Notes under the pieces: model-generated
The model's input: only the letters and a program-made list of their open reading frames with translations
Told to the model about the DNA's origin: nothing
The model's database searches: none
From: Castor canadensis
Lineage: Eukaryota > Chordata > Mammalia > Rodentia > Castoridae
Assembly: GCF_047511655.1 (NCBI RefSeq)
Contig: NC_133398.1
Span: 38,631,638 to 38,695,637, forward strand
Reading direction: 5' to 3'
Length of the DNA stretch: 64,000 nucleotides
Position numbers and translations under genes: made by a program
Part shown: in pieces, positions 29,931-43,600 of the stretch
Numbering within the stretch: the stretch's first letter is position 1
How the letters are laid out: every line of letters begins with the position of its first letter

Positions 29931-30779
29931 TACCACATTTTTAAATGGGATCTCCAGTGAGATCTAGAAACTGGGATGAGACCATACTTGAGATTGGAGC
30001 CCTACCTCCAGTGGTCACACAGAACTTGGTCATACAAGTGATAAAATATCTGTTGCTTCAATGAATGACAATTCCTAATCCTCTGTCTCCAAACTGGATT
30101 GAGCTCCAAATCTGAATACTTAATTTAGCTAGTAAGGGGAAAGGGTGGGGAAAAGATGGGGAAAAAGTATTCCAGGAAGAAGAGAGCAAACCCTGCCAAC
30201 TCTATCTCTAGAGTCCTCAAACTCATTTTATTTTTCCACCTCCACTGACATATCTTCACTCTTACCTGGACCCTAGTCATGGTCTTCATTTTGTCCCTCT
30301 CCTCCCCCTCCACTGTGTAGCCCTGTGCCAATATGTGGCAAAATCTAATTCCATGGTTCCACTGTGGATAACCCTCCCATTGCTTCACAAAGCCCTCTTC
30401 TCACATTTTGTGCTTCAGAACAAAGAATGAATTGTAAATCCCTAAAGACTCCTCTTTGCCTTTACTCTTGGAATGGGTCTCGTTGGCTGGAATGTCTTTT
30501 CTCTTAAAGAAACTACTCTGGTCTCATCCCCCTGGAAAACCTTCCCTAAACGCTTTCAGGTTGCACTACCTCCTCCCTGCTTCTGCGCTAGCAAAGGCGG
30601 AGCCTAATAATCACAGAAGTGTCCCAGAAGGTTTTACTTCTAGGCTCACCAACTTTACCAGTCAGTGGAGCCCAGACCGACCGGTCGATTCTGTCTCCCT
30701 GGCGGTCCAAAGCCATCCCCTCGGTGCTGGAGAGAAACTCTGCGCGAGAATCCCTACAACACCAGCCGCTAGGGCGGCT

Positions 30780-30780
<1 letters not shown>
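29931..30780. other. Unassigned sequence upstream of SIGMAR1
   Basis: Weak L2-like wording near 30520-30570 only. No gene recognised. Confidence 0.45.
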
Positions 30781-32742
<1,962 letters not shown>

Positions 32743-33606
32743 CCAGCTAGGCCTGAAGGAAGACCTGTGGATGGACAGAAATGGGCAGGCCCGCACATGT
32801 CCACTTGCTGGAGCCCATGTGCACAGACAGGGACATATACACCATGGAGATAATTGAGTTCTTGCTGTATGAGGAGGGACATACATGCTTATACATCCAG
32901 AACCTCTTGGGAACAAATGGAACATAAAATATATAGATGTCAAGACTTGTGTGAACTGCAAGGATCATGCACTCACATCCATCCAGAGAAGGAGCCCCAC
33001 ATTATACCAAGAGGGCCAGTCATGTTTGAACACACATATCACAAGCTTTACTCACTAACTCAGGCCTTCCCAGAGTTTACTGCCGGCATCCAGGGCTCTG
33101 GAGTTAAGGATGAGGGTGGGTATTACATACTGCCTCGGTCTGACTCCTCAACCCAGCAGTAAGCTTAGGGGATAAGGGAGAAGAGGGGCTTCCTTTCAGA
33201 AGCCTCCTTTACTTGAAGCTATGATACCCTTCCTCTTCATCTCCCTGTCCTCACCATATGCCTTATCCCCATTCTACTCCCCTGCTATGCAAGTGCCCCC
33301 TGTGGCTTTCCCCCTACCTCCTCAGCAACCAATTCAGCTGGGGAACCAGAGGATTGTAGAGAATGATGAAGTGAAGGTCCTCCATCTCTGAAAGACCCTG
33401 TTCCTTCCTTGTTGGTATGATGGGAAACCTGGCCTCACTCAGTTCAGGACCCACCACCAAGGAGAGAAACTGAAGAGGTGGGCCTGGGGTCCAAGAGGCC
33501 ATCCCTGGCCTAGAGAAGATTTTTTTCTGCACGTGTGCACACACCCCCATCACAGCTTCCACACACTGCCCTGCTGCATTCTCTGTTCATCTGTCTTGTC
33601 TCTGAT

Positions 33607-33612
33607 AATAAA
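33607..33612 (+). terminator. SIGMAR1: SIGMAR1 poly(A) signal
   Basis: AATAAA about 865 bases after the stop codon, consistent with the long 3' untranslated region of this gene. Confidence 0.75.
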
Positions 33613-33724
33613 AACTTGTCAAATAGTTTCTTTTGTTTGTGTGTCTGAGCAGCAGGAAAAGCTGCTACCTCCTGGGGGACTTCAAGAAGGCATCTTGCTG
33701 TGTGATCCAGTTTATAAGACACTT

Positions 33725-33850
33725 TGGACTGTGTTCAGGACTATATACTTAAGTGTACCTAAGAATTACCTAGGAGGCCCCTTGAATCTAGAGGTTACTG
33801 GGCTCCATCCTTGGAGAGAAGTTTTTCTGGGTTAAAGCCTTGAGATCAGC
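33725..33850 (+). mobile_element. MER5-like hAT relic
   Basis: CTTAAGTGTACCTAAGAATT, ACCTAGGAGGCCCCTTGAAT and TTACTGGGCTCCATCC match the MER5A/B body. Confidence 0.6.
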
Positions 33851-34404
33851 ATACGCAGTAAGATTTCCCCCAACAACTGTGAATTCTGCAGTCCTGAGTG
33901 AGGTTTTGGGTTTACTCTGCCAGTGCAATTCTGGGGACGGTCATGAGAATCCAGCCCTGGGTGGCCACAGGATGGCAGTGTGCTCCTGCTTTTAAGCTGA
34001 AAGAAGCATCACTGTTCTCAGTTTTTCTCTGGGCTCAAGATTATGAGATATACCCCCACCCAGAACAAGAATTCCTCTACTTTATGGTCTGCCTTTTGAT
34101 CTAGCACTTTTGTGGGGGTTCTGGGGTGGAAATCAAATACTCTACCTGGTATGTGAAGTAGGTAGAGGTAAGAGAGACCTGAAGTGTCCTCCATCCCAAG
34201 GATCCTGCCCTTGCCTTAGATTTTGCACCTTAGGCGTAAAGCTTGCCTCACCTTCATTCTAACCTTACTCTCAGGTTGAGTAAGATCAAGACCACTACCA
34301 CTTCTTGGGACTCTTAGTGTATTAAAAGTGAAAGAAACAAGGTTATAAATTACGTTTTTAAAAACAAATACAAAAGACTACATATATAACCTCTTGAAAA
34401 CATT
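33851..34404. other. Unassigned intergenic sequence
   Basis: No gene or repeat recognised. Confidence 0.5.
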
Positions 34405-34670
34405 GGGGTTGGGCATGGTGTCACAGGCCTGTAATCCCAGCAATTCAGGAGGTAAAGATCAAGATTGAGGTTCAAAGTCAGACCTGGGCAAAAACTTGAG
34501 ACCCTATCCTAAAACTGAAAGGGCTGTGGGGAATAGCACCACTGAAGTGAGATGTTGAGGAAATAAGAATTGGCAAAGGGGCTGGGGCTGGTGGTGTAGC
34601 TCAAGCAGTAGAGTACCTGCCTAGCAAGTGTAAGGCCCTGAGTTCAAAACTTAGTACTGCTAAAAATGTG
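34405..34670 (+). repeat. B1-like SINE and ID-like monomer, sense
   Basis: B1-like unit at 34405-34520 and ID-like unit at about 34578-34666 (TGGTGTAGCTCAAGCAGTAG). Confidence 0.75.
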
Positions 34671-34949
34671 TGTGTGTTTCTAAATGTGTGACTCTGAGTG
34701 AAGTCCAGGCAAATTGGCCATCTTGACCCACCATGTTGGCCTTGGCTGGGTCCTCTCAATCAAGGCTTACAAAATCATGCCTTCTTTGAGGACTTCCCTC
34801 TTATAACCCAACTCTGCTTCTAGGCTCAGATCACATATTTGTCAGGGATGCCCAAGTGTCCCCTGTCATCTCACAAGCAACGAAGCTCCTGAGTATCTCT
34901 CCATCTCTGTTGCTAGGTTCAGTGGTCATTTCCTACTTCTTGTCTTATT

Positions 34950-35220
34950 TTTTCCTTTTGTTGATACTGAGAATAGAGCCCAAGAAAGGCTTTGTGCATG
35001 CCAAGGACACACTACCACTGAGCTATGACTCCAACCATCAACTTTTCTGACACAGGTAATCACTCCTAAAACACTTTCAGCTTCTAGGACACTTTTTTTT
35101 CCTTGCCTCCTTTGCCAATTCTTGATTTTTTTTTTTCTTTTTGGTGGTACTGGGGTTTGAACTCAGGGCCTTGCACTTGCTAGGCAGGTACTCTACTACT
35201 TGAGCTACACCTCCAGCCCC
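34950..35220 (-). repeat. Two antisense ID-like SINE units
   Basis: A diverged copy at 34950-35035 and a clear one at 35125-35220 (GGTACTGGGGTTTGAACTCA). Confidence 0.7.
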
Positions 35221-36280
35221 TTTACCAATTTGTATCTCCTTACCTCTGATTTCCTACAACCTAGTCCTAAAACTCTTCTCAGTTTATACACCCTCCCAAG
35301 TGATCGCAACTCTTTCGTGACTTTAAATAACATCTACATGTCTTGATTCCTAAATCTTCACCTCAGCTTAAATCTCTTCCCTGAGTTCCAGCTTTGGATA
35401 TCTTACTGCCTCCATCTGCACTCGACATTTCCACTTTGTTGCTTAATAGGTGTCTCAAACTTAAAATGTCAAAAACAAAACCAATTTCTCTCCCAATCCT
35501 GTATTCACTCATCACCCCCCACAGTCTTTTCTATCTTAAGGTTGACTCCATTTGTCCAGCTGCCTAGATCAAACACCTTGGAGTCTTCTTGAACTTCAGT
35601 CTCATTCTCTTATATCCCACATTCAATCCAACCGCAAATCCTTAGTTTTATCTGTAAAATATATCCAGGCTTGAGCCAGGCATGGTGGTCCATGCCTATA
35701 ATTCCAGCACTTGGAAAGTAGAGGCAAGAGGTGTAGCTCAAGTGGCAGAGTATTTGCCTAGCAAGGGTAAGGTAAATTCTAACCCCAGTACCACCACCAC
35801 AAAAAAAAAATTCAAAACAAATCATTTGTCACTTCAAGTGCTATCACTCTGGTCCAAGACAACAACATTCGTTGGTTGGACTACTGTGATGGCCACCTAA
35901 ATAGTTGATCCTCATGCTTGCTTCATCTGGAGGCTTCACACAACAGCAGGAGGCAGACTTTTCACTGCTGAGACATTTCCAGTGGCATCCCATCTTGTTT
36001 GGTCCTTTGACTCCTTCCACAGGTCTACTCCAAGGCCTATGGTACTCTGATCAAACATCCAACCATTCAGCTTCTTAGCTACCCTATTCCAGTCTACTGA
36101 CTTCATCACTTCTCTTCCATCACATCAAGCACCCTTCTAACCTCAGGATATTTGCACTGATTATTCTATCTTCAAAGCTCTTTTCTAGGTATCCAAACAG
36201 TTGTCCTCTTCCCCTCTTTCAGTTCCTGCTTGGTGAGTCCTTCCTTTAACACATTACAGCATTCCTTCTGTGATGATTTT
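35221..36280 (+). mobile_element. LINE-2 fragment, interrupted by a SINE
   Basis: ACACCTTGGAGTCTTCTTGA, CAAATCCTTAGTTTTATCTG, TGGTCCAAGACAACAACATT and CTCAGGATATTTGCACTGAT occur in L2 order. Confidence 0.65.
35670..35815 (+). repeat. SINE inserted into the L2 fragment
   Basis: GAGCCAGGCATGGTGGTCCA to CCAGTACCACCACCAC plus an A-tail. It is a shortened B1-ID copy. Confidence 0.75.
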
Positions 36281-36359
36281 CAAATATACAATTGTATGTG
36301 CGTGTGTGCTCACATAAGTAGGCAAGTACTCTACCACTTAATTGCATCTCCAGCTCCTT

Positions 36360-36880
36360 TCCCCAAATATTTGATACTTTCCCCTCCAAGAGGTGAAGCC
36401 TAATTCTCTTTCCCTTAAATGTGTGTTTGACTTAGTTATATACTTTAACACATAATATATTGCAGAAGTGCCAGTGTGTGACTTCTAGGACTACACCATA
36501 GAAAGTATTGCTGCCTATTTAGTCTCTCTTAGATCACTGAGGGGTGCGGGGGGCAGGGGTAGAACAACAGCTTTGTTAGGAGGATATACAAGTAATCCTG
36601 TGTAGACGCCCTTCATAGAAACAGGTCTCCTGCAGACAGCCATGTGAGTTTGCCACCTTAGAAGTGGCTCCTCTGGCCCCAGACACTGGGGTTCGAAATC
36701 AGGGCTTTGTGTTTACGAGGCAGGTGCTCTGAAGCTTGAGCCATATCTCCTGCCCCAATTAAGCCACTCTTGTATCCCTGACCCACAGAAAGGTGAGAAA
36801 ATAAGTGTATGTTGTTTTAAACTGCTAAGTTTTAGGGGTAATTTGCTACACAGCAATAGATAACCAATAGGCTCACCTCT
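36360..36880 (+). mobile_element. MLT1-type MaLR LTR fossil, interrupted by a SINE
   Basis: The right end (AATAAGTGTATGTTGTTTTA, then CTGCTAAGTTTTAGGGGTAA and GCAATAGATAACCAATAG) is the typical MLT1 LTR terminus. Upstream wording fits the same LTR body. A reversed ID-like SINE lies at about 36672-36757. This is an old, inactive mammalian fossil. Confidence 0.65.
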
Positions 36881-36979
36881 TTCCATTCCCCCAACAAACC
36901 ACATTTTTCTCCATGGTTCATATCACCAGCTGACATATGTATATATATATATATTTCCCCCACTAGAATTATACCATTA

Positions 36980-37072
36980 TAACAGAGACTTTGTTATATT
37001 TATGCCTGCATACAACAGTACCTGTGATAAAGTAGGTACTCAACAAATATGTGTTGGATGAATCAAGCATTA
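36980..37072 (+). mobile_element. LINE-2 3' end fragment
   Basis: AGTAGGTACTCAACAAATAT then GTGTTGGATGAATCAAG. Confidence 0.7.
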
Positions 37073-37369
37073 GTTTCTGGAGGTTTAGGTTAGTTTGTCT
37101 CATCTTTGTCTCTGTGAAGTCTAGGACTAGGCTATATGTGGGTGTGGGAAGTAGCCTTTCCTTTTCACAGATGGAGAGAGATAAACCAGGTCCCAGTCAG
37201 GTGTATTCCTTCCCTTTAGCCCTTCCCAGTTATAGACCTCCTAGCCCAGACATCAAAGCCGGATTTACTTTTCTTGATTCTTTTTCTTTTTTGGGTGGGA
37301 GGGGTAGCTGCCCAGCCTCATGCTCCTCTCCTCCCCCAACCCAAGCCCTACAAAAAGTAATCTCCAGCC

Positions 37370-37595
37370 AGTTGCTGGGGGCTGAAGCCTATACTCCTAG
37401 CTACTTGGGAAGCTGAAATTGTGAGAATCGAGGTTCAAGGCCAGCCCTGGCAAATAAGAGACCCTATCTCCAAAATTACCACAGCAAAATGAACTGGAAG
37501 TGCGGCTCAAGCAATAGAACACCTGTCTTGCAAGTGTGAAACCCTAAGTTCAAACCCCAGTTGCACAAAAAGAAAAAAGAAAAAAAAAAAAGGAA
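37370..37595 (+). repeat. B1-ID SINE, sense
   Basis: From TGGGGGCTGAAGCCTATACT to GTTCAAACCCCAGTTGCAC with an A-rich tail. Confidence 0.75.
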
Positions 37596-37599
37596 GCAA

Positions 37600-38740
37600 T
37601 CTCCAGATCCTGAGAATCTAGAATTTCCCCAAAGTCAGTTTCTACCTTTGCAGAAGGAATCCAACCATCTTTCTCCAGCTACCTCCTCTGAGCAGCTGAG
37701 GGAGAGGTGGGCAAGCTAGACACCAGAGTTTTGCAAATCTCCACCCTTTCCCTTTCAAATCATCCATGAAACCCCCAGGACATGACTGTCTGCCTCTTTG
37801 CATTCATTAATTTGCCATTCTGTGTACCCAACATGGTGGTGGGGGCAGGGAGAAGAGGGGGCTTGCTCTGCCAGAGAACTCACATCCTCCAACAGCCATG
37901 TAGGAGGGCATCAGTATTAAGGGGTGGCTCACTGGTACAGGGTGGAGCAGGGGATTCTGGCTGACTGTGAGATCTGATGTCTGAGGTGAAAGCCTCTAAG
38001 GCTAGTCAGAGTGGGACTGAGTTTCAGCATGGCCAGGGATGGCCATAGAGAACAAGGACTTAGTTCTACAGTGGGAAGTTCTGGGCTGTGAAATAGAGTG
38101 GAGGATGGAGGCAGGGAAGGCAGAAGTATGGCACCCAACAGGGGATTCTGGTGAGAAGAGCTGATGGTCTGGGCCATGCAAGCTGAGGTTGAGAAGAGCC
38201 AGCTGACTGGGAGAGGGAGAGGAAGGAGACATAGGTCAGGCTCCATTCCTGCCCTCTAGAGGAATGATGACCCTGGGACATATCTGCCTCAATGGGTGTG
38301 AGGCCTAAGAATGGTCCTTTGTGCTAAAAGATTTGGCATAGTTTCATACCCATACCCCTATACACCTGCTATTCACTAACATTAGGGTGGTCCTCATGCC
38401 TGTGGTAGGTAGGTTCCCTTGGACACGGAAAGAAATTGGGGATGTATGCAGTTGCCTGAGAAGAATAGGGTCCAGGTTGCTCAGAGGAGAAATTGTGGCC
38501 TGCCACTCAGGACTCAAGAAAGAGAAACAGCATCTGGTGGACAGTGGGGCTAAGGTAGGCCCAAAGCAATTGGTCAGGAGTAGGGGCTGGGGGGCATCTG
38601 CAGAGAGAGATTTGGAAGTCAGGGACACATGGATGGGAAACGTGTGTAAAGACGGACACAATGCTGAACCTGAGGTTCGTTATACTCTTCACTCTTTTCT
38701 CCTTATGTGTTTGGTAATACCCATAAGAGAATGTCAAAAG
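37600..38740. other. Unassigned intergenic sequence
   Basis: G-rich and purine-biased on the + strand near 37,840-38,280. No coding character or repeat family recognised. Confidence 0.5.
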
Positions 38741-38744
38741 ATAT

Positions 38745-39108
38745 TTTATTTTATTTTTTGGAGGTACTAGGGCCTGGACTGAGGGTCTCATGCAGGCTCT
38801 CTACCATTTGAGCCACTTCTCCAACCTTCCCAGCCCTCTTTTGCTTTAGTTATTTTTCAGGTAGAGTATAGTGTTTTTGACAGGGGAAGGCATCAGACAG
38901 CAATCTTCCTACCTACAGCCTTCCTGGTAGCTAGGATCACAGGTGCTAGCCACCACACTCAGCTTATTGGTTGAGATGGGGTCTTGATAACTACCCCTCC
39001 CCCCTCCACACACACACCCCAGTTGGCCTGGAATCTATTCTCCTGATCTGTGCCTCAGAGTAGCTGGGATACAGGGAAGAGCCACCACACCAGGCTTTAA
39101 ACGAGATA
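38745..39108 (-). repeat. Antisense SINE pair
   Basis: A reversed ID-like half (about 38757-38835) and two reversed B1-like units to about 39100, with an A-run following. Confidence 0.7.
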
Positions 39109-39519
39109 AAAAAAAAAAAAGACGAAATTGTATGGGACTGTGTATCTGCATGTGGTGTGTATACACTGCTTCAGGTGTTCGTCAGCTTATAGACCTCTGG
39201 GTGTGGGTGTGGGTCCACTACCATGTGCATGCCTGTACACAAACTGCAGTACACTTGCAGTTGAGGACTGCATACAGGCAGGGAAGGAGAAGCTTCTGTT
39301 ATGCTCCACACTCACCCTAGCATCCTAAAGAATGATTCCCCTGGAGATTGTGATCAGAACCTGCCCAGGCCCTTGGCCCTCTAGTGAGTGCTAGTAGCCC
39401 TGTAAACAGAGTGACATTAGGGAGTTGTGTGCCTGAACTTGTGATAAGGTGTGTTGGTGTGTGAACGCGGCTATTTGTGTATGACTGGCCGGCACTCAGT
39501 GTGGATGTGGGGGGCATGA

Positions 39520-39918
39520 CTTGTGACTCTGGGCGGGGCCCCGATCCAGAGTCCAGTGGAGGTAGACTCCTCTTTCTCCCTCACATGATTCCCCATAGCT
39601 CTCCAGCGCCCCCTCCCCCCGAAGTCTGGCTGTAAGGAAGGTGGGAGACACCTGTTGGGGGCTGAGAGAGGCAGAGCTCACAGGGGCTCTTCCCTTGCGC
39701 CCCCGCCCGCCCTGCCCAGCTCGGGTCCCGCCCCCCGCGATCGCAGCCAGCAGAGCTGCTGCGAGTGAGCGCACCGCGGCCAGAGGGGCGCAAGGCGGCC
39801 GGAGCGCACGGAGGGGACCCTACACAGGGAACCGAACCTAGGAAGGGGCCGCCCGGGACGCGGGCGAAGCAGAGGGGCCGCCGTGGAGACACCCGGGGCA
39901 GCGGGCCGCGCCAGGCAG
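39520..39918 (+). promoter_or_regulatory. ARID3C: ARID3C CpG-island promoter and noncoding first exon
   Basis: A dense CpG stretch from about 39,680 ends in a donor, GGCAG/GTGAGTG, so the exon ends at 39918. The assignment to ARID3C is inferred from position and strand. Confidence 0.55.
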
Positions 39919-40691
39919 GTGAGTGCGGCTGCGGGGCACCGGGAGCCAGAGAACCGGGCGCAGCGACCCTGCTGCCTCCTGACCGTCCGGTCGCGTCTCT
40001 GTCCCATCTCTGCTCCACCGCCCTCGATTCCCGTACCTCTGCCTCTCTGACCCGTCTCTCCGTCGGTTTTTCCCTGTCTATGTCTCTGACTGTGCCGCTG
40101 TGTTTTCTGTCTCGCCTTTTCTCTTTCTAATTTCTCTCCTGCTGCGTCGGTCTTTCTCAGTCTCTCTCAACTCGTGTCACTATTTATCTCTCCCCACCTC
40201 TGTCTCTGTCTCTCTTTCTGGTCTTTTATCTCTTGCTCCTCTCTCCTACCTTCCCTGTCTCTCTACCCAATATCTCTATCAAGCTCATCTTTCCCTGTCT
40301 GTCTCTACCCTTGCCTCTGCCTGGTATCTCTGACTCTCCTTCTTTCTCCATCTTCCTTGAGACAGTCTCTTCCTTGTCCCATCTGCATCTCTATTTCCAT
40401 AAATCTGCTATTGTCTCTGTGTCGCATCTCTCTTGCTCTCCTCCTTTGGTCCCTGTCACCCTGATTTGCTCAGCCTCTCTCTGTCCTCAGTCAATGGCCG
40501 TCTCTGACACCCTGAGTCTGATCGCTCTCTCCTGCTCTTTCTACATCTCTGTGTATGGTCATCTATGGGAAAGCTATCTTTTTACCCTTTCCTTATGACC
40601 CCTGCATGCCCCTGAATCCATGACCATGTCCCCTTGTCTTGGGGTGTATGGGAACAGCAAGGCCCAGAACCCATAATTCCCTCCCCCACAG

Positions 40692-43600
40692 ACGGCCCTT
40701 TCCTCAGGGCCCCACCTGGTACCAGGGCCCCCCCCAGCAGGGGGACTGCGCCTGGAAGCTGTAATGGAGGCCCTGCAGAGGCAGCAAGCAGCTCGCCTGG
40801 CCCAAGGGGTGGGGCCATTGGCCCCTCCTTGCCTACCACTGCCACAGCCTCCCCTGCCTGGACCCCGGGCCCTGCAGGCTCCTGAGGGAGCCTTGGGGAA
40901 GGTTGGGGTTGAAGAAGAGGAGGATGCTGAAGAGGATGAGGAAGGGGAGGAAGCCAGAGCACAGGAGGAAGCAGCCGAGGAGAGCCAAACAGGGGCCCAG
41001 GGCCCCAGCTCACCTTCCAGCCAGCCCTCTGGACCCCATCCTCATGAGTGGACCTATGAGGAACAGTTCAAGCAGGTAGGACTCTCCGCACTTTCAGGTC
41101 CCCCCACCCCCACCTTTTTCCTCCTGTGCAAAAGAGACCTAAGTGGTCAGTAGTCCATCCACCATCCCTCTGTCGGAAAGACAGACTCAGAGACCTAGAG
41201 AGAGAGTGGGAAGACTAGAGGATAGATATAGGGAAGGAGAGACAGATTCCCAGATATGTGGAGAGTGCATAGAAATGCTCTAAGAGGTATAGAAGATGCC
41301 CAGAAACATTAGGACTGACGGGATGAAAGCTGTTGGTGAGTCTGGAAGGAAGGTGGGAGGCATACAGATGCCTTTGAGGGAGGGTAATCTGCAGTATGGG
41401 GACTCCAGTGCCAGCTTCACCCCACCTATCCTCTCACACATCAAGGCACAAAGACCAATGGGGGTGTCCCAAGCTGTTTACTTCTGTCTTTGGGAGTAGA
41501 ATAGGGATCGTTATTCTCTTGCAGGCTGGTACACCGCTCTTCTTTCCTTTCACACTGCTCTACCATCCAAATTTTCTCCCTGGCCTAGGTTCCATAGGTG
41601 ACAGTTCCCATCTTGTGTTGGCCACTAAGCTGCAGTGTAACTGAAGAGCCCCTATACAACTGGGAATGACAAGACCTTACTCACATGGCCTTAATTCAAG
41701 GTTCTTCCCCTTTGTGTAAACCTCATGGGTGTTATTCTAAGGATACTAGTCCAGGCTGTCACAGTGAAGGTGTTCCATGAGTCCAGGTGTGCTATTCTGG
41801 CAGTGTTATTCATAGGATGTTGATCTTGGGTATTTTCCAGAATTATTAATTTATGGCTAGTGCTTTGTGCCATTAATGTAAGACTGGGAGTTACTCAAGC
41901 CCCTGTTACTCTGGAGTTACAACTCTAGTGACTATTTCTCCTGGGCATAATTCTGGACTTATCACTAGGAGAGTATAGGCATTATTTGTAGATATCCGTC
42001 TAAGATTTAGGGCTCTGTGTTATGGGTATGTGGCTCTAAAGCTGGATCTCTGGGGTTTGCTACTCATGGTGGTTCTTTTTTTTGGAGGGGTACAGTACTG
42101 GGGTTTGAATTCAGGGTCTCACACTTACTAGGAAGGTGTCTACTGCTTGAGGCACACCCCCAGCCCTTTTTTGTGTTGGGTATTTTCGAGATTGGGTCTT
42201 GTGAATTATTTGCCTGGGTTGGCCTCAAACCTCGACCTTCTTGATCTCTGCTTACCCAGTAGCTAGGATTACAGGTGTGAGTCACCAGTGCCTGGCTACT
42301 CTGAGAGTTCTTACTGGGGAATGGAGTGTTACCTCTAGGTTTTACTTGGGGACTGTTATTCTGGGTCAATGACTCCATTACTCTGGGGATTGTTTGTCTT
42401 AGATTTAGAAGGTGATACCGGAGGTGATTGGGAAGTGGTGGGGTGACTGGTAGGTCTTATGCCCTAGTCCTTCAGGTCATGGGTGGCACGTAGCCAGTGC
42501 CTCTGTAGTGGTAGGGGTAACTGCCTCTGGAAGGAGATCAGACCAGAAAGTATCAATCAATGCTCCTGAGTATCCTTCCTTACCCTAATCCTGGCACACA
42601 GGAATGTGAATTGCATGAAGCCCTTACAGGAAGTGAATAAGTGCCTTAGATATACATGTCAGTCTTCTCAGTATGTAGTACAGCCCCAGCCTGGCTTCTT
42701 CCTGTGGCTCTGAATGTCCCCTCAGGGTGGGCAAGACTCTATACTAGAGAGTGGGCTGAATAGTCCTAGCTCCTCCCTGCTTCCTCTCTTGCCATATTTA
42801 CCAGTTGCATGTTTTGAGCTACCCAGGGCACCACTAGCCAGGCTGGGTCTCTGAGCGTATTAGAAAAAGTCACTCCTATGCCGGGTGCTGGTAGCTCATG
42901 TCTGTAATCCTAGTTACTCAGGAGGCAGAGATCAGAAGGATTACAGTTTAAAGCCAGTCCTGGCAAATAGTTTGCAAGGTCCTATCTCGGAAAAAAAAAA
43001 AAAAATCACATAAAAGGGTTGGCAAGGTGGCTCAAGGTGTATGCCCTGAGTTCAAACCCCCATACTACAAAAAAAAGAAAAAAAAAGAAAAAGAAAAAGT
43101 CACCCCTATCTGCTCTTGGGTCCAGGCCTAATGTCAGGGAGTCTGTGTTCAGACCTTACTAACCTCTTCAGCTAAGGACTCTTGTTCAGGGTAAAACCTG
43201 AACTGGAGTCCCAGGGAGAGGGAGGCCAGTGGTCAGTGGAGCTGGGGAATGACCCTTGTTCTTCCCCAGCTATATGAGCTCGATGCAGACCCCAAGAGGA
43301 AGGAATTTCTGGATGACCTGTTTAGCTTCATGCAGAAGAGGGGTGAGTGAGGTGATGCGGAGAAGGAGCCTGGAATTGCCCCCACATACCAGGTTTGAGG
43401 AAGGGAGACCCCAAGTATAGTCCTCAGGTGGGGGTCCTCCCTGCAGAGGCTTGAGGTTGGCAGCACCTGTCCTTTGGGCCCTCAATAGTGTCTTTAACCT
43501 CTGACCCTGCCCCCCCTTCTCCACCCCGGGATTAATTAGTGGCCAACCCACTGGCAGGTTAATGAGTGTGGGATCAATTGGGAGGGTGAGAGAGGGGAAC

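Noticed and set aside
39581-40018. Long frames on both strands at the ARID3C CpG island
   Set aside because: Stop-poor GC-rich DNA, no homology, and the + strand donor structure fits a noncoding exon.
40026-40600. TCTCTGTCTCT-rich stretch that looked like a decayed array or a coding run
   Set aside because: A polypyrimidine-biased intron after the noncoding ARID3C exon; frames there are low-complexity Ser/Leu.
40582-41013. A 143-codon - strand frame
   Set aside because: Antisense shadow of the first coding ARID3C exon.
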